Source: Solea solea
Lineage: Eukaryota; Chordata; Actinopteri; Pleuronectiformes; Soleidae
Direction of reading: 5' to 3'
DNA length: 64,000 nucleotides
NCBI RefSeq assembly: GCF_958295425.1
Contig: NC_081142.1
Span: 21,596,530-21,660,529 of the forward strand
Of this stretch, positions 22,471-38,100 are shown in pieces. Numbering within the stretch: position 1 is the first letter of the stretch; each line of letters begins with the position of its first letter. Under the pieces are notes generated by a model. The model was not told the DNA's origin and searched no databases. It saw only the letters and a list, made by a program, of their open reading frames with translations. A program made the translations under genes and the position numbers.

Positions 22471-23845
22471 AAGCACATGAGCAAGTTGTAGAGATATTAA
22501 TGTTCCATACTTCAACACCGACAGCACCGACAGGGGGTCTTCTCCTCATTGTGACTTTTAGTTTTTTCTCTTGCCAAGTTTATACTCACTCTTAAGCTAT
22601 AAAGAAAAGTTTATGAACAGAAAGAAGTCTATATATAGAAGATAACAGACGCATTATCCAGTTGAAGGACACACAGATACACTGGCTTTTCTGGTATTTC
22701 TGGTATTTCTTTGCAATTATTGTTGGAAAAAGAAATACCATCAGGTGTCCTAAACCTTTTTGTGTTTGTGTGTCAGGAGAGAGATTAATAACCTACCTGA
22801 ACCACATACAGTGCATTCAAGTCCACAGATCGATGTGAAAAATACAACACAGCTGTGGGATCAGTTCAACAGAAGGTGTGGTAATTTTGAAAGAACAACA
22901 ATGCAACAAAGAACTCCTTAACACCTGTGATTCAAAGATGGTTTAGCGTCTTTGAGTTTGAATTCTTTAACTGGCATGAAACAACCATGATTCATAAGAA
23001 TGGCATTCTGACCTTCAGAGTGAAATTTCAACCTCAGACTTTAAACATAGATTACACAACTATAGAACTTTCAGGGACACCTTTAAACGTGCCTGGTTCT
23101 TGATACAATGCCATACTGACCACTGTCATAAACACTTATGTGACAAAGTATACACAGCATTTGTCAGTAGATTGATACATTCGACATAGCAATAAATAGG
23201 CACATTTTTTTAAAATTCCACTTGCATTTCAATAGTTATATAATTTTATATTATCTCAGAGTCTACCACTTTATCCTCCACATGAGGGTCACAGGGAGCT
23301 GGAGCTAAATCCCAGCTGACATACAGCAAAAGGCCAGGTACATTGTCAGATAAGATTCTAAATCAAAAATGATGACATGATGGTTGACTTTTGAATTAAA
23401 AACTATCCTCTTTTCACATTTTAATCCCTGAGATGTATAAAAAAACCAGACAGAAATTAGAAGTTAGTACATGATAAGTGAAATAACAAAATTCTAAAGA
23501 GAAAATGGACAATAATTAAAAATGTTCTGTACGACAGATGTTTTCTGTTTATATAAACATTTGTTGTACATAAATATGTGAGAGTTTTCAGTTCTGGCGT
23601 TAGATTAATTTCTTTAATGTCCCCTACACATCTTTAACAACACAGAAGCAGACATTTACAGTCTTATATGTCAATTATTTTTTAAAAGTGCAATCCATCA
23701 GTATTTATCAATAATGAATTAAAAAATTGTGATTTTTCTTTTATGACACTTGAGAGTGACACTCTAAGGGATGTCACTGTAAAACTTAGAACACGCCCCG
23801 GGCACTGAAGCTTTTAGATATACACGTGTTGTATTGAAAACTTGT
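22471..23845. other. Upstream flank of gene B, no gene seen
   Basis: AT-rich. Includes one module (22870-23000) weakly similar to sequences at 19.9-20.3 kb. No exon-like signal. Confidence 0.4.
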
Positions 23846-23851
23846 ACAGCA

Positions 23852-23857
23852 TATAAG
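23852..23857 (+). promoter_or_regulatory. Probable TATA box of gene B
   Basis: TATAAG lies 45-50 bp upstream of the gene B start codon, close to the spacing of the TATA-like element of gene A. Motif and position only. Confidence 0.4.
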
Positions 23858-23901
23858 CATCTAGGCAGACCTGTATGCAGTTCTCACCTGGAGTGTAGAT
23901 C

Positions 23902-26068
23902 ATGATGAAGCTACTCCTTTCGTTGACTTTCATCTGGGCTCTTTCCAGCACAGGTAACTGTTCTTATTTATCTTATTTATACAATCTTTCAGCAGCAAAT
24001 ACTTAAACCGATTTTAATCAAATTCAAAATATTTCATGGCATGTATTTTCACACTCAATGAATGAATGTGTCACTCTTGGGATGAAAACATAGTGAAAAT
24101 GTTTCTATAAACAAAGGAACACAAAATATGAAACTGCTGCAAATAAAAGAAACTGCCCCCCTAACAAAAGGTAACTGTGGGTCGTGTGCAGGAATGACAA
24201 CCCATAGGTATGTTTTTTAAATAGGTGCCTATAGCAGTAGAATAAATAACAGCAATCTGGATGTGTTTTCATTGGCAGTTTGTTTAGAGGTTAAAGCATT
24301 GTACTTTGGTGTGATCAACGCAGGTTTGAATGCCATGATAGAGTTTTACATGAGACCATTTTTTATGTCATGGTCTGTAACTTACTGCCTAGCCCTATCT
24401 TTTTTTAAGCCCATAACAACCCTTGTGTAGTTGATTCGATGGGTCGTATTGAGGAGTTGTGCCAAAACGACCCATAGTTATGTTTCAGTTGGAGGACAGG
24501 TTGAAATGAAACAAGGTCTAAAGACTGTATGCTCTCCCAGTCAGCCACACAAATAGGCTGCAGCACCTGTCCTATATACAGAGCATGGTGGCCATCATGA
24601 TGCCCATATTCTCAAACTACAATTGATTACACACCTCAGAAATGCTGTGTAAATTGGCAATTGAGGAATTAGCTCTTACATAATACAGTTCTATAATTAG
24701 TCAGAGTCAATGTCAACAAAAACCTTTCTTTATGATTAACTATTGAAAACATTATAAGACCCAAGTGATTCCAAGAGAGACATTTACAGAAACAGTGTGA
24801 ACGTAAGTAAATTAGGGTCCATCACATGCATCAAGTTTTAATCATTGATAACATGTCTTAAAATTCTTTTGAACTGCAACCTTAATAATATAATATTGCA
24901 ATGTTTTAGTTTTGTTTTTTTTATTTTGAATGTGATCAATCCTATGTTTCTCTCCATTTTGCAGCTGGAGCACTTGTGTGTCAGACTTGCACAGACGATG
25001 CATGTACAAGCACAGTGCCACTATCATGTGACACAGAGACGATGTGTATAACGGCTGCCATTGAAGGTATTATTTTTGTTTTTGTTGTTGTTGTTATTCT
25101 TCTTATTATTATTATCAATAATAATAATAACATGTTTATTATTCTGCTGTAACAAACTTGTGCTGCGAAGGTGTCTGTGCTTTGAATTAAAGTTAACAAA
25201 CAGCACTTTCTCTCTACAGCTGTTTCTTCTGGAATTCCTGGCCAACAAATCTTCAAGGCATGTGCATCGTCCTCCCTGTGTCCAGTCACAGGCTCCCAGA
25301 CATTTTCAGTCAACTTGAACATTTCGAGTGCACTTGCATCTGCTACGTGCTGCAACACAGATAACTGCAACTCAGCCACTCTATCTTGTAAGTATACATG
25401 GAGTATCACATTTGAAACATGGTGAAATAGGTAATACTCTGTAATTCCACATTTATGTGAATGGAGCCATGTTTTTTTTCTGTTTCAGTCCCTACTACTC
25501 CATCAGTCAACAACCTGGAATGTTACTCTTGTGATCCTTTCACCTTGCAATGCACAAATTCAATAAAGTGTACAGGAACAGAGGATCGCTGCTTTCAAGC
25601 AAGTTGTGAGTCTTCCTCTTATATATTTTATTCTTTATTTAATTTACAGTGTGTCAATTGGTCTGAACAATCTAGCTGAACAAAGACAATCAATGCTGTT
25701 GTACTACAATAAGTATTTTTTAATAATTCCTGTTGAATCTGGACAAACAACCAGTGGATTAATATTATGAAATCCATAAACTCATACTGTATTCTAAAAT
25801 ATGTTTTTTTGTCTGTCAAATTCTGTGATCATTGGCATTTGGATTGATGAATTTAGCACAAAAAGTAAAACAAAAATGTAAAAGTTGACCAGCTACAAAT
25901 CTGATTGAATTAGTCATTCTACAAAACAGTTGATCAACTATTGATTGGTCCAGATAAAGATATATGCAGTGTAATTTACTATTAGTTAAGAAAGAAATAT
26001 TCTGAAACTAGACCTTCAGGATTTTTTGACTTTGTCAGATTGAGGGAGTGAAGTATTGTTTTGGTGAC

Positions 26069-26100
<32 letters not shown>

Positions 26101-29100
26101 GGTGCTTCCGCACTTGCTTGCAATATGAGCTACAGAGGCTTGTTAGAATTTGTGATGGAAACACGTTGCCCAAGAATTTTGATTAGAATTCTAACACACA
26201 ACCTGATATGGAGTCAGACAATCTGCCATTGCGCCAAATAATCTGTTACACAAACAGGCCGACAGAGGCTTGTTTAGTGAATGGGGTGAGGTCTGCCATC
26301 TCTGATTGTCTTGTTTAATTTGTATTTGGTGCTAAAATGTGTATTATTCACTGATGACACCAATATTTTGGTCTCAGGATTTAAAGATAATGTGTCCATA
26401 ATTACATCAGAAATCACTGAAATTCTGGATAGAGGGCGTAATAATAGAAAAAGACACATGAAACCAAAATCCTTGCTGTAATAATTGATGACAGAATCTA
26501 TTGGAAACCTAACATCACACATGTACAAACCAAGTTGTTAAGAAGTATATCAGTCCTGGCCAAAACAAAAGATATCCTGAACAATAAATCCCTCCTTATT
26601 CTCTATGATTCAATAGCTCTACCATATTTAACTTCCTGCTCAGAGATTTGGGGAAACACATACAAAAGCTCTTTACAGCTGTTGTAGACTTCAGAAACAA
26701 GCCATCAGAATCATCCATAATATCACTTTTTATGAACAAACTAATCAGTTATTCGAGTACCTGCTGCAAGTTAAAGTTGCACAAACTATGTTCAAAGCAA
26801 GTAATGTTACCTGGTTGATTATATGGAAAATGTTTTTGGGCTACAACCTAAGGGGACATTTAAATGTAAAGATTCATAGACTATGCATAACCAGAAAGCG
26901 CTTTTGTATTTCAATATGTGGTGTAATTATGGAACAAGCTAAATGTGGAATTAAAACAAAACTGAAACATAACCCAGTTAAAACGGAAATATAAGTTCAT
27001 TTTAAGTTCAAGGTACAGGTATATGGATAGGGGAAAAATAAATATGTATTAATGTGAATAGGTTATTGTGAGGTGTGGCCATATGAATAGTCTACATGTA
27101 ATATGTTAATAATATAATATGGATAGCAATTAATTAATACATGTATATCAGCTGTGAATATCCTACACTTCTAACTTGTATATAATATGATGAAATACAG
27201 ATAGGGGTCCAAGACAGAATATAATACAGTTCACAGGGTAGGATTAATTAAGTTTGCACTTCCTCCTTCCCCCTTTCGAACATCAGTGTGGCAAACATGA
27301 AATATGATTTTTTTTTTCTCCCTGTGCATCTGTTGTTTTCTTTGAGTCTTGTCAAAATATATATAGAGCCGAAAAAAGACACACCTCATTCTCCATTGTA
27401 CATCAAACATGTCCTTCCAAATTGGGGGTCTAAGTCGGGGTATAAGTATCCACCTGCAGTTTCCAACAGGGGGGTTACAGTATTTCCTCAGCCCTCCTCA
27501 ATTATCATGAAATAATATTGGCAGATTGACATCAGAGCCTTGAAACCAAACAAAATACGTTTACCTGATGAATTGAATGAGTACTGAAAATTTAACATTA
27601 ATACAAACGACATGAAAAGTACTTCAAAACAACAACTTTAAATGACTCTAATGACATCCTGATCTAAATGACCTTTCATCTCTAGTGACCAATGGGGCCA
27701 CAACTTCTCCTGCCTTTGGCTGCGCAAATGTAAACATGTGTGCAGCTGCTGAGAAACTGGGGATGCTACCCTTTATGAAAAATGTTGGCAGCATCACCAG
27801 TGGACCAACCTGTTGTGAGACAGATCTATGTAACTCTGCTGCACCAACGACTACAACTACTGCCCCAACTACAACAACGACTGCACCAACCACGACTACT
27901 GCCCCAACTACAACTACTGCACCACCCACTACAACTACTGGCCCAACTACAACGATTACGGGACCAACCACAACCACTGCCCCAACCACTACAAATACTG
28001 AACCAACCACTACAACTACCACAGCAACCACAGCTACTGCCCCAACCACTGCAACAACTGCCCCAACTACAACTACTGCACCAACAACTACATCTATTGC
28101 ACCAACCACTACAACATCTGCACCAACCACAACTACTGCACCAACCACTACAACATCTGCACCAACTACAACAACTACTGTGCCAACCACTACAACAACT
28201 GCCCCAACTATAACAACTGCACCAACCACTGCAACATCTGCATCAACCACAACAACTGCTGCAACTACAACAACTACTGCACCAACCACTACAACTGCCC
28301 AAACTACAACAACTACTGCACCAACGACTACAACATCTGCACCAACCACAACTACTGCTGCAACTACAACAACTACTGTGCCAATCACTACAACAACTGT
28401 CCATACTACAACTACTGCCGCAACTACAACAACTACAGTGCCAACCACTACAACTACTGTGCCAACCACTACAACATCTGCACCAACCACAACTACTGCA
28501 CCAACCACTACAACATCTGCACCAACTACAACAACTACTGTGCCAACCACTACAACTGCCCCAACTACAACTACTACACCAGCCACTACAACATCTGCAA
28601 CAACCACAACTACTGCCCCAACTACAACAACTACTGTGCCAACCACTCCAACATCTGCACCAACCACAACTACTGCACCAACCACTACAACATCTGCACC
28701 AACTACAACAACTACTGCACCAACCACTACAACATCTGCACCAACTACTGCAGCAACGACTACAACATCTGCACCAACCACAACTACTGCTGCAACTACA
28801 ACAACTACTGCGCCAACCACTACAACAACTGCCCCAACTACAACAACTGCACCAACGACTACAACATTGGCACCAACCACAACTACTGCTGCAACTACAA
28901 CAACTACTGCGCCAACCACTACAACAACTGTCCATACTACAACTACTGCCCCAACTACAACAACTACTGTGCCAACCACTACAACATCTGCACCAACCAC
29001 AACTACTGCACCAACCACTACAACATCTGCACCAACTACAACAACTACTGTGCCAACCACTACAACAACTGCCCCAACTACAACTACTACACCAGCCACT

Positions 29101-32100
29101 ACAACATCTGCAACAACCACAACTACTGCTGCAACTACAACAACTACTGCACCAACCACGACAACATCTGCACCAACCACAACAACTGCTGCAACTACAA
29201 CAACTACTGTGCCAACCACTACAACATCTGCACCAACTACAACTACTGTGCCAACCACTACAACAACTGCCCCAACTACAACACCAGCCACTACAACATC
29301 TGCAACAACCACAACTACTGCACCAACCACTACAACATCTGCACCAACTACAACAACTACTGCGCCAACCACTACAACAACTGTCCATACTACAACTACT
29401 GCCCCAACTACAACAACTACTGTGCCAACCACTTCAACATCTGCACCAACCACAACTACTGCACCAACCACTACAACATCTGCACCAACTACAACAACTA
29501 CTGTGCCAACCACTACAACAACTGCCCCATCTACAACTACTACACCAGCCACTACAACATCTGCAACAACCACAACTACTGCTGCAACTACAACAACTAC
29601 TGCACCAACCACTACAACATCTGCACCAACCACAACAACTGCTGCAACTACAACAACTACTGTGCCAACCACTACAACAACTGCCCCAACTACAACTACT
29701 GCACCAACCACTACAACTGCCCCAACTACAACAACTACTGTGCCAACCACTACAACATCTGCACCAACTACAACAACTACTGCACCAACAACTACATCTA
29801 CTGCACCAACCACTACAACATCTGCACCAACTACAACAACTGCACCAACCACTACAACATCTGCACCAACTACAACAACTACTGTGCCAACCACTACAAC
29901 AAATGCCCCATCTACAACTACTACACCAGCCACTACAACATCTGCAACAACCACAACTACTACTGCAACTACAACAACTACTGCACCAACCACTACAACA
30001 TCTGCACCAACTACAACAACTACTGTGCCAACCACTACAACAACTGCCCCAACTACTGCACCAACCACTACAACTGCCCCAACTACAACAACTACTGTGC
30101 CAACCACTACAGCATCTGCACCAACTACAACAACTACTGCACCAACCACTACAACATCTGCAGCAACTACAACTACTGCACCAACAACTACATCTACTGC
30201 ACCAACCACTACAACATCTGCACCAACTACAACAACTACTGTGCCAACCACTACAACAACTGCCCCAACTACAACTACTACACCAGCCACTACAACAACT
30301 GCAACAACCACAACTACTGCTGCAACTACAACAACTACTGTGCCAACCACTACAACAACTGCCCCAGCTACAACTAATGCACCAACCACTACAACTGCCC
30401 CAACTACAACAACTACTGTGCCAACCACTACAACATCTGCACAAACTACAACAACTGCACCAACCACGACTACTGCCCCAACTACAACTACTGCACCACC
30501 CACTACAACTACTGCCCCAACTACAACAACTACTGCACCAACCACTACAACATCTGCACCAACTACAACAACTACTGCACCAACCACTACAACATCTGCA
30601 CCAACTACTGCAGCAACGACTACAACATCTGCACCAACCACTACAACTACTGCACCAACAACTACATCTACTGCCCCAACTACAACTACTGTGCCAACCA
30701 CTACAACAACTGCCCCAACTACAACAACTACTGCATCAACAACTACAACATCTGCACCAACTACAACAACTACTGCACCAACAACTACATCTACTGCACC
30801 AACCACTACAACATCTGCACCAACTACAACAACTGCACCAACCACGACTACTGCCCCAACTACAACTACTGCACCACCCACTACAACTACTGCCCCAACT
30901 ACAACAACTACTGCACCAACCACTACAACTGTCCATACTACAACTACTGCCCCAACTACAACAACTACTGTGCCAACCACTACAACATCTGCACCAACCA
31001 CAACTACTGCACCAACCACTACAACATCTGCACCAACTACAACAACTACTGTGCCAACCACTACAACAACTGCCCCAACTACAACTACTACACCAGCCAC
31101 TACAACATCTGCAACAACCACAACTACTGCCCCAACTACAACAACTACTGTGCCAACCACTACAACATCTGCACCAACCACAACTACTGCACCAACCACT
31201 ACATCTGCACCAACTACAACAACTACTGCACCAACCACTACAACATCTGCACCAACTACTGCAGCAACGACTACAACATCTGCACCAACCACTACAACTA
31301 CTGCACCAACAACTACAACTACTGCCCCAACTACAACTACTGTGCCAACCACTACAACAACTGCCCCAACTACAACAACTACTGCATCAACAACTACATC
31401 TACTGCACCAACTACAACTACTGCACCAACCACTACAACATCTGCAGCAACTACAACTACTGCACCAACAACTACATCTACTGCACCAACCACTACAACA
31501 TCTGCACCAACCACAACTACTGCACCAACCACTACAACATCTGCACCAACTACAACAACTACTGTGCCAACCACTACAACAACTGCCCCAACTACAACTA
31601 CTACACCAGCCACTACAACATCTGCAACAACCACAACTACTGTGCCAACCACAACTACTGTGCCAACCACTACAACATCTGCACCAACCACAACTACTGC
31701 ACCAACAACTACAACATCTGCACCAACTACAACAACTACTGCACCAACCACTACAACATCTGCAGCAACTACAACTACTGCACCAACAACTACATCTACT
31801 GCACCAACCACTACAACATCTGCACCAACCACAACTACTGCACCAACCACTACAACATCTGCACCAACTACTGCAGCAACGACTACAACATCTGCACCAA
31901 CCACAACTACTGCTGCAACTACAACAACTACTGCGCCAACCACTACAACAACTGCACCAACGACTACAACATCTGCACCAACCACAACTACTGCTGCAAC
32001 TACAACAACTACTGTGCCAACCACTACAACATCTGCACCAACTACAACAACTACTGTGCCAACCACTACAACAACTGCCCCAACTACAACACCAGCCACT

Positions 32101-35100
32101 ACAACATCTGCACAAACTACAACAACTACTGTGCCAACCACTACAACAACTGCCCCAACTACAACTACTACACCAGCCACTACAACATCTGCAACAACCA
32201 CAACTACTGCTGCAACTACAACAACTACTGCACCAACCACTACAACATCTGCACCAACCACAACAACTGCTGCAACTACAACAACTACTGTGCCAACCAC
32301 TACAACAACTGCCCCAACTACAACTACTGCACCAACCACTACAACAGCCCCAACTACAACAACTACTGTGCCAACCACTACAACATCTGCACCAACTACA
32401 ACAACTACTGCACCAACCACTACAACATCTGCAGCAACTACAACTACTGCACCAACAACTACATCTACTGCACCAACCACTACAACATCTGCACCAACTA
32501 CAACAACTACTGTGCCAACCACTACAACAACTGCCCCAACTACAACTACTACACCAGCCACTACAACATCTGCAACAACCACAACTACTGCTGCAACAAC
32601 CACAACTACTGTGCCAACCACTACAACATCTGCACCAACCACAACTACTGCACCAACAACTACAACATCTGCACCAACTACAACAACTACTGCACCAACC
32701 ACTACAACATCTGCAGCAACTACAACTACTGCACCAACAACTACATCTACTGCACCAACCACTACAACATCTGCAGCAACTACAACTACTGCACCAACAA
32801 CTACATCTACTGCACCAACCACTACAACATCTGCACCAACCACAACTACTGCACCAACCACTACAACATCTGCACCAACTACAACAACTACTGTGCCAAC
32901 CACTACAACAACTGCCCCAACTACAACTACTACACCAGCCACTACAACATCTGCAACAACCACAACTACTGTGCCAACCACTACAACATCTGCACCAACC
33001 ACAACTACTGCACCAACAACTACAACATCTGCACCAACTACAACAACTACTGCACCAACCACTACAACATCTGCAGCAACTACAACTACTGCACCAACAA
33101 CTACATCTACTGCACCAACCACTGCAACATCTGCACCAACCACAACTACTGCGCCAACCACTACAACAACTGCCCCAACTACAACAACTGCACCAACGAC
33201 TACAACATCTGCACCAACCACAACTACTGCTGCAACTACAACAACTACTGTGCCAACCACTACAACAACCGCCCCAACTACAACTACTACACCAGCCACT
33301 ACAACATCTGCAACAACCACAACTACTGCTGCAACTACAACAACTACTGCACCAACCACTACAACATCTGCACCAACCACAACAACTGCTGCAACTACAT
33401 CAACTACTGTGCCAACCACTACAACAACTGCCCCAACTACAACTACTGCACCAACCACTATAACTGCCCCAACTACAACAACTACTGTGCCAACCACTAC
33501 AACATCTGCACCAACTACAACAACTACTGCACCAACCACTACAACATCTGCAGCAACTACAACTACTGCACCAACAACTACATCTACTGCACCAACCACT
33601 ACAACATCTGCACCAACCACAACTACTGCACCAACCACTACAACATCTGCACCAACTACAACAACTAATGTGCCAACCACTACAACATCTGCACCAACTA
33701 CTGCAGCAACGACTACAACATCTGCACCAACCACAACTACTGCTGCAACTACAACAACTACTGTGTCAACCACTACAACAACTGCCCCAACTACAACTAC
33801 TGCACCAACCACTACAACTGCCCAAACTACAACAACTACTGCACCAACCACTACAACATCTGCACCAACCACAACAACAACTGCACCAACCACAACTACT
33901 GCACCAACCACTACAACATCTGCACCAACTACAACAACTACTTTGCCAACCACTACAACAACTGCCCCAACTACAACTACTACACCAGCCACTACAACAT
34001 CTGCAACAACCACAACTACTGTGCCAACCACTACAACATCTGCACCAACCACAACTACTGCACCAACAACTACAACATCTGCACCAACTACAACAACTAC
34101 TGCACCAACCACTACAACATCTGCAGCAACTACAACTACTGCACCAACAACTACATCTACTGCACCAACCACTACAACATCTGCACCAACCACTACAACA
34201 TCTGCACCAACCACAACTACTGCACCAACCACTACAACATCTGCACCAACTACAACTACTGTGCCAACCACTACAACATCTGCACCAACTACTGCAGCAA
34301 CGACTACAACATCTGCACCAACCACAACTACTGCTGCAACTACAACAACTACTGTGTCAACCACTACAACAACTGCCCCAACTACAACTACTGCACCAAC
34401 CACTACAACTGCCCAAACTACAACAACTACTGCACCAACCACTACAACATATGCACCAACCACAACAACAACTGCACCAACCACAACTACTGCACCAACC
34501 ACTACAACATCTGCACCAACTACAACAACTACTGTGCCAACCACTACAACAACTGCCCCAACTACAACTACTACACCAGCCACTACAACATCTGCAACAA
34601 CCACAACTACTGTGCCAACCACTACAACATCTGCACCAACCACAACTACTGCACCAACAACTACAACATCTGCACCAACTACAACAACTACTGCACCAAC
34701 CACTACAACATCTGCAGCAACTACAACTACTGCACCAACAACTACATCTACTGCACCAACCACTACAACATCTGCACCAACCACAACTACTGCACCAACC
34801 ACTACAACATCTGCACCAACTACTGCAGCAACGACTACAACATCTGCACCAACCACAACTACTGCTGCAACTACAACAACTACTGCGCCAACCACTACAA
34901 CAACTGCCCCAACTACAACAACTGCACCAACGACTACAACATCTGCACCAACCACAACTACTGCTGCAACTACAACAACTACTGTGCCAACCACTACAAC
35001 ATCTGCACCAACTACAACAACTACTGCACCAACCACTACAACATCTGCAGCAACTACAACTACTGCACAAACAACTACATCTACTGCACCAACCACTACA

Positions 35101-38100
35101 ACATCTGCACCAACCACAACTACTGCACCAACCACTACAACATCTGCACCAACTACAACAACTACTGTGCCAACCACTACAACATCTGCACCAACTACTG
35201 CAGCAATGACTACAACATCTGCACCAACCACAACTACTGCTGCAACTACAACAACTACTGTGTCAACCACTACAACAACTGCCCCAACTACAACTACTGC
35301 ACCAACCACTACAACTGCCCAAACTACAACAACTACTGCACCAACCACTACAACATCTGCACCAACCACAACAACAACTGCACCAACCACAACTACTGCA
35401 CCAACCACTACAACATCTGCACCAACTACAACAACTACTGTGCCAACCACTACAACAACTGCCCCAACTACAACTACTACACCAGCCACTACAACATCTG
35501 CAACAACCACAACTACTGTGCCAACCACTACAACATCTGCACCAACCACAACTACTGCACCAACAACTACAACATCTGCACCAACTACAACAACTACTGC
35601 ACCAACCACTACAACATCTGCAGCAACCACAACTACTGCACCAACAACTACAACATCTGCACCAACTACAACAACTACTGCACCAACCACTACAACATCT
35701 GCAGCAACTACAACTACTGCACCAACAACTACATCTACTGCACCAACCACTACAACATCTGCACCAACCACTACAACATCTGCACCAACCACAACTACTG
35801 CACCAACCACTACAACTGCCCCAACTACAACAACTACTGTGCCAACCACTACATCTGCACCAACTACAACAACTACTGCACCAACCACTACAACATCTGC
35901 AGCAACTACAACTACTGCACCAACAACTACATCTACTGCACCAACCACTACAACATCTGCACCAACCACAACTACTGCACCAACCACTACAACATCTGCA
36001 CCAACTACAACTACTGTGCCAACCACTACAACATCTGCACCAACTACTGCAGCAACGACTACAACATCTGCACCAACCACAACTACTGCTGCAACTACAA
36101 CAACTACTGTGTCAACCACTACAACAACTGCCCCAACTACAACTACTGCACCAACCACTACAACTGCCCAAACTACAACAACTACTGCACCTACCACTAC
36201 AACATATGCACCAACCACAACAACAACTGCACCAACCACAACTACTGCACCAACCACTACAACATCTGCACCAACTACAACAACTACTGTGCCAACCACT
36301 ACAACAACTGCCCCAACTACAACTACTACACCAGCCACTACAACATCTGCAACAACCACAACTACTGTGCCAACCACTACAACATCTGCACCAACCACAA
36401 CTACTGCACCAACAACTACAACATCTGCACCAACTACAACAACTACTGCACCAACCACTACAACATCTGCAGCAACTACAACTACTGCACCAACAACTAC
36501 ATCTACTGCACCAACCACTACAACATCTGCACCAACCACAACTACTGCACCAACCACTACAACATCTGCACCAACTACTGCAGCAACGACTACAACATCT
36601 GCACCAACCACAACTACTGCTGCAACTACAACAACTACTGCACCAACCACTACAACATCTGCAGCAACTACAACTACTGCACAAACAACTACATCTACTG
36701 CACCAACCACTACAACATCTGCACCAACCACAACTACTGCACCAACCACTACAACATCTGCACCAACTACAACAACTACTGTGCCAACCACTACAACATC
36801 TGCACCAACTACTGCAGCAACGACTACAACATCTGCACCAACCACAACTACTGCTGCAACTACAACAACTACTGTGTCAACCACTACAACAACTGCCCCA
36901 ACTACAACTACTGCACCAACCACTACAACTGCCCAAACTACAACAACTACTGCACCAACCACTACAACATCTGCACCAACCACAACAACAACTGCACCAA
37001 CCACAACTACTGCACCAACCACTACAACATCTGCACCAACTACAACAACTACTGTGCCAACCACTACAACAACTGCCCCAACTACAACTACTACACCAGC
37101 CACTACAACATCTGCACCAACTACTGCAGCAACGACTACAACATCTGCACCAACCACAACTACTGCTGCAACTACAACAACTACTGCGCCAACCACTACA
37201 ACAACTGCCCCAACTACAACAACTGCACCAACGACTACAACATCTGCACCAACCACAACTACTGCTGCAACTACAACAACTACTGTGCCAACATCTACAA
37301 CATCTGCACCAACTACAACAACTACTGCACCAACCACTACAACATCTGCAGCAACTACAACTACTGCACAAACAACTACATCTACTGCACCAACCACTAC
37401 AACATCTGCACCAACCACAACTACTGCACCAACCACTACAACATCTGCACCAACTACAACAACTACTGTGCCAACCACTACAACATCTGCACCAACTACT
37501 GCAGCAACGACTACAACATCTGCACCAACCACAACTACTGCTGCAACTACAACAACTACTGTGTCAACCACTACAACAACTGCCCCAACTACAACTACTG
37601 CACCAACCACTACAACTGCCCAAACTACAACTACTGCACCAACCACTACAACATCTGCACCAACCACAACAACTACTGCACCAACCACTACAACATCTGC
37701 ACCAACTACAACAACTACTGTGCCAACCACTACAACAACTGCCCCAACTACAACTACTACACCAGCCACTACAACATCTGCAACAACCACAACTACTGTG
37801 CCAACCACTACAACATCTGCACCAACCACAACTACTGCACCAACAACTACAACATCTGCACCAACTACAACAACTACTGCACCAACCACTACAACATCTG
37901 CAGCAACTACAACTACTGCACCAACAACTACATCTACTGCACCAACCACTACAACATCTGCACCAACCACAACTACTGCACCAACCACTACAACATCTGC
38001 ACCAACTACTGCAGCAACGACTACAACATCTGCACCAACCACAACTACTGCTGCAACTACAACTACTGCGCCAACCACTACAACAACTGCCCCAACTACA

